Positions 13,031-23,740 of a stretch of DNA of 64,000 nt are shown here, piece after piece. Both the position numbers and the translations under genes were made by a program. The DNA is taken from contig CM067309.1 in NCBI GenBank assembly GCA_034231615.1, positions 43,644,181-43,708,180 of the forward strand, given 5' to 3'. Source of the stretch: Meghimatium bilineatum (lineage: Eukaryota > Mollusca > Gastropoda > Stylommatophora > Philomycidae). Every line of letters starts with the position of its first letter. Positions within the stretch are counted from its first letter, which is position 1. The notes beneath the pieces were generated by a model. It was given only the letters and a program-made list of their open reading frames with translations. It did not search any database and had not been told where the DNA came from.

Positions 13031-13279
13031 TTCACCCTCTTTGATTGGGAGAGCCAAAGATGTTCTGTAGAGCACTAGGGAAAGGGAGACTAGCTGAATT
13101 CTTTCTTTCCTGTGGTTGGCTGATATCATAAAGGCACAGTGACTCAGGAAGTGCCATGCTTTTTGCCTCGAACATTAGGTTACATGCCTGGAGCAATAGA
13201 GAAGTTTAGCATAACAAGTCGGCAATGTGATGGAGATGATCACAGTGATTAACACTATCATCTGTCTGCCAGAAATCTA

Positions 13280-13370
13280 TCATAAATCTTGACTGTCTGC
13301 CCCTAATGTTTGATATGATTGATCTTTTTACGCCAGCTACAATGAGAACATCTGCATTAGTTTTAACACC
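13280..13370 (-). mobile_element. family G LINE scrap
   Basis: CTTGACTGTCTGCCCCTAAT then TTTTTACGCCAGC recur at 23680-23735 and, inverted, at 58610-58690. There the other strand reads as the LINE C-terminal region with HIKHLG-like words. A short fragment only. Confidence 0.6.
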
Positions 13371-13394
13371 ATACTAAGAAGGAAGTTGGATTTT

Positions 13395-13640
13395 TTTCAG
13401 CCATGTGAAGAGTGACATGAAGGCATGAAAGGAGTGTTATTGGAGGGGGCAAAAGAAGGCAGTAGAGATAAAGGTCGACCAAGACGTCCCTGGGCAAGAG
13501 ATATTCAATAATGAATGCACATGTCCCTAGAGGAGGTGGGACAACTTCTCAGAGACTGTGGAAATTTCAGGAGTTTCATAAGGAAGACTACATTCTGGAA
13601 AGAATATGTCACATGACACATACACACACACACAGCATTA
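13395..13640 (+). mobile_element. family E LINE 3' end with (CA)n tail
   Basis: Ends TTCTGGAAAGAATATGTCAC, ATGACACATACACACACACA, the same terminus as the complete 3' end of the family E copy at 44290 (FWKEYVT* followed by ACACACAC). Upstream, GGTCGACCAAGACGTCC encodes the GRPRR word that precedes the C-terminus in both copies. Frames are broken. Confidence 0.75.
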
Positions 13641-13649
13641 CATATTTAG

Positions 13650-14100
13650 AAGTCACAAGAGAATGGAAGATGTATCTGCTACTCGGCCCATAGGGTGGGT
13701 CTGTATGGGTTTTTAGATGCTGATTAAAGATAAAGAGTTTAGATAAATAAAAAATCTAAAATGGAATAGAAGAGATTACAAACACCAATATAATTAAATG
13801 TTATGCTATCATCAGTCATTTTGGTGAGTGTAGAAAATCACAATGGCCATTCCTTTGTGTTATAAATCCAGGATTTTCTTTCCAGCCTCTTATCCTTCCA
13901 CTCTAGACTGTTCCTTGCAAAATAGTACAGAAAATGGATGTTTTGTCATGGAATCTGCATGAAAAATGACTAGAGAGAAAGACCCAAAAAAAAAGTAATA
14001 GGAAAGGACAATGGAAACATATCAAGTCATCTGGGAGAATATAGAAAGGATAACAGAAGACAAATCTATAGCATATACATGTTGAGGACATATGCTCCAC
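13650..14100. other. unassigned spacer
   Basis: No gene recognised. AATCCAGGATTTTCT at 13865 repeats a word found at 9185. Confidence 0.45.
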
Positions 14101-14104
14101 AGCC

Positions 14105-14690
14105 TTTCTGCATAGGTTCTCAAACTATATTAGATCTTCTTCTCGCTCGGAGTTTGACATGTCTACACAGCAAGTCCTGCTTTCTTAATAAATGCTGCTG
14201 TATTTGAAATTTCCTCAGTGCTCCCATACATCTTTCTGTGGATATCCATCTCTGTGGGCCAGTGTTCTTCCCTTAACTGGTTTAGTGTATTGCAGTCTTG
14301 CAGGATATGTTCAGCTGTCTGTGCTGCCTGCCCACAAAGGCACACTGGTGATGGGACCAATCTTAGTCTATTTAAGTGGCTGTTTAATCTGTTGTTTCCT
14401 GTTCTGAGACAGAAGATAATAACCTGCTCTGCTCTGTTGAGATAGTGGTAATTGTCTTTTAGGTGGTCGACTTTCCTGAGGGTCTTCTTTTCTTGGTAGG
14501 TGATTTCTTGGTCTTTTTGTTCCTGTGTTGCTCCATCCTTTGCCAGTCTGTCTGCCTCTTCATTTCATGGTATGCCATAATGGGATAGTATCCACTGTAG
14601 TACTACTCTTCTTTGAATGCTCACTAATCGCATGGCTTTCTTCAGGTCTGGCAGTTTATCGCTGTCAAAGGCTACCATATTAGATAAGCA
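14105..14690 (-). mobile_element. family B LINE fragment, C-terminal half
   Basis: The - strand frame 14360-14163 reads CLCGQAAQTAEHILQDCNTL, then LREEHWPTEMDIHRKMYGST, the standard C-terminus of RNase H LINEs (C.C....T.EH.L..C). Upstream (to 14690) other frames give the RNase H C-terminal region, with words such as DRLAKDG and LQWILSHYG. 5'-truncated, with several frame changes. Confidence 0.8.
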
Positions 14691-14875
14691 GGATGTAGTC
14701 CAGAGAGCAGAATGATTTACGATTTACAGCTTGGCTGAGATATTTAAGTTAAACATAGCTTCTAGGTCACTTAAAATTTATGTGATGGAACTGCCAACTT
14801 CACCTTATGACATGCATGACAGGGTCAATATTCATTGCGCCCCTTTTTTGAACCCTTTCAAGACACAACTGATTC
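14691..14875 (+). repeat. R1 dispersed repeat, tail part
   Basis: Begins GCAGGATGTAGTCCAGAGAG and continues through TTTACAGCTTGGCTGAGATAT, CTTCACCTTATGACATGCAT and CCCTTTTTTGAACCC. It matches the order of 17630-17890 and 55203-55450. Confidence 0.6.
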
Positions 14876-14909
14876 CAGAGATTTAAACAATTTTTTTATT
14901 TAACTACGG

Positions 14910-15190
14910 TTATTGGAGACATTTTGAGCGCCCTACGGGAAAACGCACGAGCAAATGACTGTATAAGTGATGATGACTCTTGTTCCATGACTAGAATAAA
15001 GGAATTTGGTTTGAAATGTGGTGTCGCTAGAACGAAGCGGATTTGTGGGCAAGAAAGAATGATGGTCAATCAACTGCATACTGGGACCGTCAGTCATCGT
15101 GTAATGGCGGCTACACTCAAGGAGAGATCTGAGCACCTATGGACTTGTCTGGAGTGTAATGACGATGATCCAATGACTAACTAACTATTT
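14910..15190 (+). mobile_element. family A LINE 3' end (5'-truncated)
   Basis: An open frame of 86 residues (14924-15184) reads SALRENARANDCISDDDSCS, then FGLKCGVARTKR, VNQLHTGTVSHRVMAATLKE and HLWTCLECNDDDP. This is the intact C-terminal module of family A with its cysteine pair. It ends CCAATGACTAACTAACTA, the TAAC tail. Only the last 280 bases were copied, typical 5' truncation. Its open frame suggests a rather recent insertion. Confidence 0.85.
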
Positions 15191-15204
15191 TATTTAACAT
15201 TATA

Positions 15205-15275
15205 ATAATAAGACCCATAACCATCAAAGTTGTAGGGGTACCACACTGTAGACATCAGCACAAAAAGCCCTCCAA
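15205..15275. repeat. dispersed repeat 'CAGGGTCGTAG', short copy
   Basis: CCCATAACCATCAAAGTTGT then AGGGGTACCACACTGTAGAC resembles 30243-30303 and 60346-60400. Confidence 0.45.
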
Positions 15276-16184
15276 ACATCTCATCATCTTTAACACAATA
15301 AACATGACAAAACTGGAAATGCTAGGCTATCTGCTACCAAAAAATGGTAACACTATGTATTCAAGCTTTTGGTGTGAATCATGCAAGGAATGAGCAGAAT
15401 AAAAAATATTTGTCTATGTTGCGTTGTCCTCCATGTTGTTTTCTGGCATTGTTGTTTTATATTCTCATTCCCCATTATTTTATAATGCTAATTTCTATGA
15501 CAATACTTGTATATGCTTACACCATTGTTACCTTGGATGTCTCTGCTGTTAAATGTCTGTCATGTAATACTTTTGTGATAGTGCCATTATTTTTACCTTT
15601 TTTGATATTTGTTCACTATTTCTCTGGTATTTTATTGAAAAAGATTTTAAGGTTTTTAAAAAAAACAACACAAAAAACTGTCAATGCTGCATTTTACCAG
15701 TTCAGGCGTTGCAGGGAGGGGATTTAATAGCTGTGTGATAAAGGCCGCATGCTCTTGCTGTCGCCACATCATGTACAGGGTGAGTTTTTTAATTTACCCT
15801 CCGACAGAAAAAAAACCAGTCCTTACCAGGGATCGAACTCTAGACCTTAAGGTTGAAAAGTTGAAATTGTCATTGCATACTGCTATTTGTATTTGTTTTC
15901 ACATCTATACCTTATAGTCTGATAGTCTCTGTGTTCATTGTAAAGCTTATTGACCTTGTGTTTTACATTAAGTACTTAAGAAAATATAAGTAGCTGTGTG
16001 GGCATAAGTGCAAGCTAACTGAGGCATGGGTTTTAATCAAGGAAATTGGGATATGGGCAGATAGTAGAGATATAATTACCGGTAAGATAATCATGCATGA
16101 TGAGACTACAATCAATAAAGCTTCTTCAGTGTGGTTTCAGGAATAAAAAATGAAACATGTTAACCCCAAAAAATATGCTCAATC
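15276..16184. other. unassigned spacer
   Basis: A 127-codon frame at 15344-15727 is hydrophobic (F, L, I, Y-rich) but has no recognisable domain, no repeat pattern and no splice context. I do not call it a gene. Confidence 0.45.
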
Positions 16185-17570
16185 ATCGGTAACATTCACG
16201 ATCAACATGCATAATGGTAGTCTTATCTGACGAAGGAGATTTAGTAACTGTAAGTCTGTCTGGAATGCAGTCAAAAACGCAATTCAACAAAATAAACAAA
16301 ACTCAGAATCAAGCTACATGTATTATCACTGCATCTATGAAATCTACACCCATAAATACATTAGAAACAATAACTGGCCTTCAGTCAATGGAAGATAGAA
16401 GAGACATGAAAGTAGTTCAACAAGCAGAAAAATACAAGAGACTCCTGAATCATGCTTTGCACCAAAGAATTAATGGCTATGGCAAAAGCAGGATGGAGAG
16501 GAGCAACTTCTCAGCAAATGCAAAGAAACTGATATAAAAGGCACCAACTATAGGACAAGCGAAACCAAGGCCCATACAACCAGTCAGTATCATCTACCCT
16601 TGGGCATACAGACTCCCACAACTAAAAGAACAAATAGAAGGTATAGAAAAGAAAGGAACTCAGACAGACTTGGAGAGAAAGTGTATCACAGAACAACACA
16701 TCACAGTTAATTACCCACAAGATTTATAGACTCATGCCTATACAGATGGCTCGGCCACAAATGCAATTGAGAATGGAGGTGGAGGAGTGACCCTCAGACT
16801 AAAATACGGGAAAGATGTTACTCTAGCCATAGCTACAGGCAAGCTCTCAACCAATTTTAAAGCAGAAATGGAAGCTCTCAAGAAAGCAGCAGGAAGTATC
16901 TTACAACACAAAGAACAAGTGCACAGGAATATTGTACTACTAACAGATGCACTCTCTGTCATAACAGCACTGAAGCTACACAGGAACACCGAACTGAATT
17001 AATTGAGGGCAGTTCTAGTTCAGTTGTACAATAATTTTCAAAGAGTAGTGATCCAGTGGATACGTCACACTGTAACATTGAAGGGAATGAAGTTGCAGAT
17101 AGACTGGCCAAAGAAGGAGGGAATTTACCTCAAGAAGACTATCTAGTCAGTTATGAAGAAGTGAAGACCATCATTAAAGGCAACTATAACAAAAAGTGGA
17201 AAGAAGACCACCCCAAATATAATGCAGATGACGGGTATTATCAACTATCCAGAAGAGACCAGGTTATCCTGCTGCACCTCAGAACTGGCACAACAAAATG
17301 AGATATCATTTGTACACCAAATTCAAAATAGGTATAACTGGGCTCTGCCATTGCAGCCTTGCGAATATGACAGCAGAACATATCCTACAAGAATGTCCCC
17401 AGTATGCAGACCTGAGAAACAAGACATGGCCCACCCCAATCAGCATTGAAGAGAAACTAACTGTATGGCACAGTGGACACTCTAAAACAGACAGCAGCCT
17501 ATATCATAGAATCCGGAGTCCCAACCTGACTGAGTAATGATCGCCGAAGAAGAAGAAGAATGCAGTCAAG
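16185..17570 (+). mobile_element. family B LINE, RT tail to 3' end
   Basis: The longest family B copy. 16214-16537 encodes the end of the RT (INKTQNQATCIITASMKSTP, then AEKYKRLLN). RNase H follows: YTDGSATNAIENGGGGV (16739, first Asp), KAEMEALKKAAG (Glu), VLLTDALSVITALKL (second Asp) and HCNIEGNEVADRLAKEGG (last Asp). Next are YYQLSRRDQVILLHLRTGT and AEHILQECPQYADLRNKTWP, the cysteine/histidine C-terminus. At least three frame changes and one stop (16999) separate the pieces. The 3' end runs into GAAGAAGAAGAAGAA at 17546, the family tail. Confidence 0.87.
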
Positions 17571-17629
17571 GTCCGTCCACTTCCTTCAAGACAATGTTAA
17601 TGGTTGGCTCTTCTTCTTCTGTCTTTGTT

Positions 17630-17890
17630 CTCAAATTACTGCAGATTAGCCGGATGTATTCCAGGAAATGGAATGCATAGTCCCATCGTTTAGAGCTTAG
17701 CTGTGATATTTGTTTGCACCTTTAATACTGACAGATTTGACTTCTTCATGGCTTCAGATCAACTTGAACCCTATATAGGATGGGACAGTCAACTCCACCT
17801 CCAAACTTCTTTAGCCACCTTGTACAATATGCATGAAAAGTAAACAGTGCTGCTATTCTTTGCTCTCCTTTCATGTTTCGTTTACACAGG
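17630..17890 (+). repeat. R1 dispersed repeat, tail part
   Basis: Reads CCGGATGTATTCCAGGAAAT, then TTAGCTGTGATATTTG, GGCTTCAGATCAACTTGAAC, CCTATATAGGATGGGACA, ATATGCATGAAAAGTAAACA and TTTGCTCTCC. The same words in the same order occur at 55203-55450, so the R1 tail is about 240 bases. Confidence 0.7.
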
Positions 17891-18153
17891 ATTTATGGAT
17901 ACATATTTAGCCCCTGAAGGGAGGCATTCTAGTGTGCCAGTATCCATTGATTACTACAGCCTGTCAACTATCTCATAATTCTTCAGTTCAATATGTTGAC
18001 CCATTTGCAGTGATGGCATTCCCCATCACCAACAAGTCTGCCACATAAGCATATGCTGGACTGCATCTCTTCATCTAATTGGGATTATTTTATTGAAGAC
18101 AAAAGTAAGATGTTGAGGCAAGATGTGAAAATGAATTTATCAGCCTATTCCAC

Positions 18154-18236
18154 AACTTTCCTTAGTTACCTCCTATCTCTGTCATAACAGCACTGAAGCT
18201 ACACAGGAACACCAACTTTCCTTAGTTACCTCCTAT
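18154..18236. repeat. 37-bp LINE B copy between 23-bp direct repeats
   Basis: AACTTTCCTTAGTTACCTCC plus TAT (23 bases) occurs at 18154-18176 and again at 18214-18236. Between them, 18177-18213 is an exact 37-base copy of 16954-16990 in the RNase H domain of the family B LINE 1.2 kb upstream. This looks like a templated repair insertion. The flanking stretches 17891-18153 and 18237-18585 show nothing else I recognise. Confidence 0.9.
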
Positions 18237-18589
18237 GACATGTCTGAAAATAAGACAGTGACCATATTTTTTGTACCCTGAACTTGAAGTCCAGGCTACA
18301 GTTGCCACTTGGCGCAGCACTGAGGACATAAACTGCAGTAATCTGTGTGTTGATGCATTCAATGTAGTACCCCTAAATCCATGAAGCTTTATAGGTTGAT
18401 GGATGGATTACTGTCTACCACTTATTTGCCATCCTCCAACGTTACTTTATAGTTAGTGTAGTATTCACAGTGACCTTCGTTAAAACGTTACTGTGGTATT
18501 CACAGTGAACTTCGTTAAAACAGACTTGAATGCAGTGTTATTGTGTTAAGGACAACTATACTTTTTCCATGCTTGTTACTGGTCATTGA

Positions 18590-19968
18590 ATAATACTTTG
18601 TTAGTTAATTTGTCATTGGATAATCGTCACTGCACTCTGGACAAGTCCATAGGTGCTCTGATCTCTCAGTGCGTCTGCCATTACATGTTGACTGACAGTC
18701 TGCGTATGCCGTTTATTGACTATCATTCTTTCTCGCCCACGAAATCACTCCTTTCTAGCGACACCACATTTCAAACCAAGCTCCCTTATTCTAATCATGG
18801 AACAAGAGTCATTGTCATTTATACAGTCATTTGCTAGTGTGTTTTCCCATAGGGAGTTCAAAATGTCTGCCCAATCCATCGCTCCACCAACAGCTGTAGT
18901 AGCAGGATATGTGGCCAACCTATCTGCTCTCTCATTACCCCAGACTCCTGCATGCCCCAGCACAAAAATAAAAGTCACTTTACACACAGGAATTCTTCAC
19001 TGCATCCAGCCACTGTTCGCTAATGTACCCCACCTGAACTTTCACAATCATGCTCATTGAGTCACTGAGTATACAGGCATGCTCGTAAGCAGTCTGTGAG
19101 CACACCCATTTCAAAGCTTTGGTTACTGCCAAAACCTCCATTGTCATCTGAGCGAATGCACCACTTTCCTTTCTGATGGTCTCCCCCCACATTTGACCCA
19201 TCTGTATATATAATCATATCACCTTCCCTGGAATTCTCACCGATCAGAGCGAGCATTTCCGACTCCACTGTCGGACACTATTCCCTGCACTCTCTATTGA
19301 GTGTTATTATTACTTTGAAGACTTGTTGGACAACCTAAGGGAGCCCAACTCCATTCCACACACATTCTGTATAATATCCTCTGTATAATATCCTAACCAC
19401 GACTTTCCTCTCTTTAGTGAACTGTCTTTCACTTTGAGAATTGCAGGGTGTAGACAGTGCTCTTTATCAGTGGTGAATTGTAGGTAGTCCCGCACCCTGC
19501 ACATTTGTATTCTTTGCTTTGCAGTTGCGCAATCAAGCAAGTATCGCAAAGCCCGTGCCGACGTATCTCTCATACACCCAAAAATGATTTGCATTGCCTC
19601 ATTTTGGATTCTATCCAATCTTTCTGTTTGAGTCTGACTCGGTGCCAGAATCGCCGGTGCGAACTCTACCACAGCCACCACCAATCCGCGATACAGCAGA
19701 AATAACAGTCTCCGTTTACATTGAGTAGCAGCCATACCTTTCATTGCAAGCTTTTACAATGATGTGGTCAGCATGATCTTTGAAACTCACACTGTGGTCC
19801 AACATAACCACCAAGTACTTCATTGTGCTGGTTTTCTCAAGGACATCCCCTCTCAAGTAACCAATGGAGTGGACATGTCTACTATGTGATTAATTAGGGA
19901 AAAGCAGCCATGGATGCTTTTATTGGATTAACAAAAGCTCCTGAATTACTGCACCACTCCTATAATTA
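18590..19968 (-). mobile_element. family A LINE, RT tail to 3' end
   Basis: The - strand order is: RT thumb (19744-19310: LVVAVVEFAPAILAPSQTQT, RLDRIQNEAMQIIFGCMRDT, LKRGKSWLG), RNase H (IIYTDGSN at about 19210, CILSDSMSMIVKVQVGYISE, VLGHAGVWGNERADRLA), then FGLKCGVARKE and the cysteine module. The 3' end on the + strand begins GTTAGTTAATTTG, a short TAAC tail. Frames are interrupted several times and the 5' half is missing. Confidence 0.85.
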
Positions 19969-20960
19969 TGATGTCACCAACCAATGAAACGAGCGGAATC
20001 AGTCACAATGGTCTTACGCTGTCACGTAGAAATGGGGTAGCACTCAGCCCTATTGTAACTATAGGTCATGGTTTTCACTATTAAAAGCAAAACTACGTGT
20101 CTTTACAAAATATTTTTATATTTTAAACTATATTTAGCATTGTATTCATATACCAAAGATAAAGATGTGTCCGTTTAATTGTTTCGCTGTCTATAGTCGG
20201 CGACCCTATAGTATATCTGATGAAATGTGCCCCACTGCTGTTGCATGATGATTTTACAACGAAATTGATGATACGCAACGGATCTGCACAATTTCGCTAA
20301 CTAAAAAAAAATACTATTTAGTAGTACTAGTAGAAGAAACCAACGAATTAATATTCAACATTAGAAGAAACTGACTAACTAACATTTGGCAAATGTTATT
20401 TTACATCTTACACCAGAATGGTGTCTGTAGTCATTGTGTACTGTGATTCATTATTAATTGTTCGGTTCAACTTCCAGTTGAATCTGATGTTAACAATGAT
20501 AACAATAGTCAATATTATTATTGATTCAATTTTGCGACTGACGACTGCTACTGTGTATATGTGGTCTTGTTGTGTACATGTCAGAATATGAGAACTAAAG
20601 ACTATTATGACAACACAGTGATTTGTAGCAAGTACATGTTACTTACGGTTTGCAAAAGTAACCTCTGAATATAATCTGGGTGAATTTAGTTAGTCCAGCG
20701 GTCGACACTTCAGCCCCCACGGACCCACTATTCTGGTGTAAGTTATGGGCCTTTTATCAACACGGTTACCACTGATATTTTAGAAATAAATCAACTTTGT
20801 CTTGAGAACAAAACCCAGTCGATGAACCTCTAAAATTCCCAAGATAAAGCTGCTTAAATAATCTTAAGGTAATCAAGATGAGTACTGGTAAATTTTGCTT
20901 ATGTTTTCATTATTATTTACTTACATTATCTAAACATCACAATTATATAAAAATTAATGT
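19969..20960. other. unassigned AT-rich spacer
   Basis: No gene or repeat recognised in about 1 kb. Confidence 0.5.
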
Positions 20961-20961
20961 A

Positions 20962-21050
20962 CTATCAACCAAATTAATCATTCAATCAAGTGCCATTCCG
21001 AATGGCGTAGATGATCATGTTTCTCACGACTCTCTGTCTCGTGTTATCAG
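20962..21050 (-). mobile_element. family G LINE, part interrupted by the hAT
   Basis: Read inverted, ATCAAGTGCCATTCCGAATG, GCGTAG and GACTCTCTGTCTC match the C-terminal coding end of the family G copy at 58590-58900 (TRDRESWKNI, AYAIRHGT*). The LINE continues on the other side of the hAT at 23528. Confidence 0.8.
21043..21050. repeat. 8-bp target site duplication (left)
   Basis: GTTATCAG immediately before the left inverted repeat. The same octamer lies at 23528-23535. Confidence 0.93.
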
Positions 21051-21229
21051 TAGGGCTAGGATTTTCATGAAATGTCATATTTTTTTTCCTGAAGCATATT
21101 TTCAGTTTTAAGTTAATTTCTACATGTTTCAAGCATTTCTGAACAATTTTAAGCTGTTTTTATTTGTCATATAAATGCATATTTTGACCATAATTTTGAT
21201 GAGGTCATATTTTGCCTGAAATTGGAGAT

Positions 21230-21610
21230 TTAGGTCATATTTTGCATATTTTCTGGTGTACTCAATGTTCTGGTGTACTCCGTTTGCTTATCAATGTTAG
21301 CACATCTTAAACTATGTTTAGAGACAAATTGTGAGGATTGGCTATATTTCTGAATGTGTGTATTAGTGAATATGCATGCGTGTCTTTCATGCGACTGTAG
21401 GGAAGGGAAGACATCAGTCAACTCTTTGATGTCAGTCGGCATCTGAGAATCAAAAAGGGAGTGACATCCGCTCAATACTTCAAAAGAATTTTCTGGGTTT
21501 TGTTTCGAAAGTAAATTGTAGGAAACAATTTCAAATGTTTCAACGTCAAGAGCGAATATTCCTGGATTTGTTAAAACTTCCAGTTTCAATTTAAACCGTT
21601 TGGCGCCCAT
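21230..21610 (-). CDS. antisense open frame within the hAT, unknown
   Basis: A 126-residue frame opens on the - strand at 21610, 145 bases from the transposase ATG and pointing away from it. It reads GAKRFKLKLEVLTNPGIFAL, then FEVLSGCHSLFDSQMPTDIK. I do not recognise the family. Composition is ordinary protein-like (no simple repeat), with one Cys-rich stretch and no membrane segment. It could be a second hAT-encoded protein read from a shared divergent promoter, remnant host sequence carried inside the element, or chance. The AT-rich gap 21611-21754 holds TATA-like words on both strands. Confidence 0.35.
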   Translation of the reverse strand: MGAKRFKLKLEVLTNPGIFALDVETFEIVSYNLLSKQNPENSFEVLSGCHSLFDSQMPTDIKELTDVFPSLQSHERHACIFTNTHIQKYSQSSQFVSKHSLRCANIDKQTEYTRTLSTPENMQNMT

Positions 21611-21754
21611 TTGTATGTTACAATTATTAATTTGCCATTTGCAACAGTGACTACATGATCTCGTGCTCTAGCTCATAGTTATATAATAGTCTTAATAATA
21701 GTGTTACATTTTATATTGTTTATGGTTGATTCACTGGAATAACTTTGTTTTACA

Positions 21755-23179
21755 ATGCCTAAAGTGTCTAATTCTAATGGTGCAAAGTTGCGTAAATTTG
21801 TGCAGGAATTTGGTTCAAAAGTATTTAGTACCGATGGAGAAATATTGTACTGTACACTGTGTGAGGTCAAGGTTACAGCTGGAAAACGGTTTAATGTGCA
21901 ACAACATTGCAATACTTCTAAACATATGAAATGTTTAAGTAGACTTTCTAAAATGGAAGGAAGACAAAGTTTATTACTTAAAAAATGTTCTGCTACTTCC
22001 TCTTCTTCTTCGGGAAACACAGAGACCGGTTTTTATAAAGATTTGTGTCATATGATGGTTTCATCAAATATCCCTTTAAATAAATTGCAAAATCAATATT
22101 TCCGACAATTTCTGGAGAAATACATTAGCCATCCTATCCCAGATGAATCTACTTTAAGGAAAAATTATCTCTCCAAATGTTATAAGGACATGTTAAATAA
22201 AATTAGAAATTCTATTGCAGATAACAAGATATGGGTTTCCTTAGACGAGACTACTGATGTAGATGGCAGGTTTGTCGCAAATGTTATAGTTGGAACTTTA
22301 AAAGGAGATCAACCAGGAGAAAAATTTGTCCTTAACTGTGAAGTTCTTGAAAGAACAAATCATACCTCCATAGCTGTTCTATTTGATAATTCCATGAAGC
22401 TGTTGTGGCCAAATGGAATAGAAAGAAATAATATCCTTCTATTAATAACAGATGCTGCTCCCTATATGAAAAAGGCTGCTAAAGGACTTCAAATTCTCTA
22501 CCCGAAATTGATCCATATTACTTGCCTTGCTCATGCACTGCATCGAGTAGCTGAGGAAGTTCGAGGTAATTTTCCTGATGTGGACAAGCTTATTTCAAAT
22601 GGGGAAAAAATATTCATCAAGGCTCCTCTTCGAGTACAAAAATTCAAAGAAGAAGCTCCTCAACTACCACTTCCTCCACAACCTATCCTTACACGTTGGG
22701 GTACATGGCTGGACGCTGTAAAGTATTACTGTGACAACTATTCAACACTAATTAAAATATTTAATGCCCTAGATAAAGACGACGCAACATCAATACAAGC
22801 AGTGCAAAGCTTATTTTCTACCAGACTATCACAAAATCTGACTTATATAAAGTCAAACTTTTCAGCAATTTCAAAAGCAATAAAACGTCTGGAAAGCGAA
22901 AGGACTGCACTTTATGATGCATTAGATATTGTGAAACAAATTCAAACAGAAATAAATGGATCACGTGGTGAAGTAAGCAACAGGATTAAAGTAAAATTAG
23001 AAAGTGTTCTTCATAAAAATTCTGGTTATTTCTCATTGTGCAAAATTGCAGACATACTTAGTGGTAAACATGCAACATTTCAAGAGGATGAACCTGAACT
23101 TTCAGCAAATGATCTGACATTATTTAGATTTGCCCCTGTGACATCATGTGATGTAGAACGAAGTTTTTTCAAAATATAA
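21755..23179 (+). CDS. hAT transposase, CGGBP1-like BED finger type
   Basis: 474 residues starting at an ATG with MPKVSNSNGAKLRKF. A BED-type zinc finger lies near the N-terminus (C33, C36, H51, H57: LYCTLC, then VQQHCNTSKHMK), the arrangement seen in CGGBP1 and related hAT proteins. The RNase H-like catalytic core follows: VSLDETTDVDG (Asp 164), LLITDAAPYMKKAAKGLQ (Asp 233), HITCLAHALHRVAEEVR, LTRWGTWLDAVKYYC. The hAT C-terminal dimerisation motif starts as TSCDVERSF and then hits a stop. One extra T in the TTTTTT run at 23163-23169 shifts the frame. In the other frame the family C-terminus SKYKTILSDNRRSF continues to a TGA at 23271. The enzyme would cut and paste DNA with the 20-base inverted repeats. 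It is probably inactive in this copy unless the slip is a sequencing error. Confidence 0.93.
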   Translation: MPKVSNSNGAKLRKFVQEFGSKVFSTDGEILYCTLCEVKVTAGKRFNVQQHCNTSKHMKCLSRLSKMEGRQSLLLKKCSATSSSSSGNTETGFYKDLCHMMVSSNIPLNKLQNQYFRQFLEKYISHPIPDESTLRKNYLSKCYKDMLNKIRNSIADNKIWVSLDETTDVDGRFVANVIVGTLKGDQPGEKFVLNCEVLERTNHTSIAVLFDNSMKLLWPNGIERNNILLLITDAAPYMKKAAKGLQILYPKLIHITCLAHALHRVAEEVRGNFPDVDKLISNGEKIFIKAPLRVQKFKEEAPQLPLPPQPILTRWGTWLDAVKYYCDNYSTLIKIFNALDKDDATSIQAVQSLFSTRLSQNLTYIKSNFSAISKAIKRLESERTALYDALDIVKQIQTEINGSRGEVSNRIKVKLESVLHKNSGYFSLCKIADILSGKHATFQEDEPELSANDLTLFRFAPVTSCDVERSFFKI

Positions 23180-23527
23180 AACAATTCTCAGTGACAATCG
23201 ACGATCGTTCAAATTTGAAACTCTAAAAATGCATGTTGTTGTCGGTTGCAATTGTACAAACAATGAAAACTGAGGAATAAATGTGGTAAGTGTTTTTATA
23301 CATGCTTTGTTAAGTATTACTACTATGTAGGTACTATGACTACTATGTAATGCGTAAAACATGCAAATAATAATAATTTGGGTGTTTTTTTTTTGGTTCA
23401 TAAATGAGAAAAACCTTATGGTCATATTTCGGCATATTTAGCATATTTTAGGTCATAATTTGCCTTTTTTAGGTCATATTTGCATGTCATATTTCAGGAT
23501 TTTTAGGTCATAAAAATCCGAGCCCTA

Positions 23528-23740
23528 GTTATCAGTAAGCTGGGTTGGTATCTACCGTGCCACAATACAAGTCCATCTAGTAACTTTTCTCTCTGTCAAC
23601 CCCTATCTCATATCCCCCTTGATTTGTCCAGTGGTTATTAAGTGTTCAAGCTGTGTTCTTCTCCGTACATGCCCTAGAAACCTTGACTGTCTGCCCCTAA
23701 TGTTTTATATGGTTGATATTTTTACGCCAGCATCAACCAA
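23528..23740 (-). mobile_element. family G LINE, continuation after the hAT
   Basis: Starts with the right target duplication GTTATCAG. It then matches, inverted, 58610-58830: AGCTGGGTTGG, CCAGTGGTTATTAAGTGTTC, CATGCCCTAGAAACCTTGAC and TTTTTACGCCAGCAT. Together with 20962-21050 it makes one LINE fragment split by the transposon. Confidence 0.85.

Larger units (their letters stand above)
21051..23527 (+). mobile_element. hAT-type DNA transposon, nearly intact
   Basis: A 2477-base element with left end TAGGGCTAGGATTTTCATGA and right end the inverted copy TAGGGCTCGGATTTTTATGA (18 of 20 match). It is flanked by the 8-bp duplication GTTATCAG, the length typical of hAT. Subterminal AGGTCATATTT words recur about four times on each side, as hAT transposase-binding arrays often do. 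It carries one long transposase frame and interrupts a family G LINE. The paralogous LINE copy at 58590-58900 has a single GTTGTCAA at the equivalent point (inverted) and no insertion. The open frame and matching ends suggest recent activity. Confidence 0.95.

Noticed and set aside
15344-15727. 127-codon hydrophobic frame, possible membrane protein
   Set aside because: T-rich composition alone gives F, L and I runs. There is no recognisable family, splice context or neighbour support.
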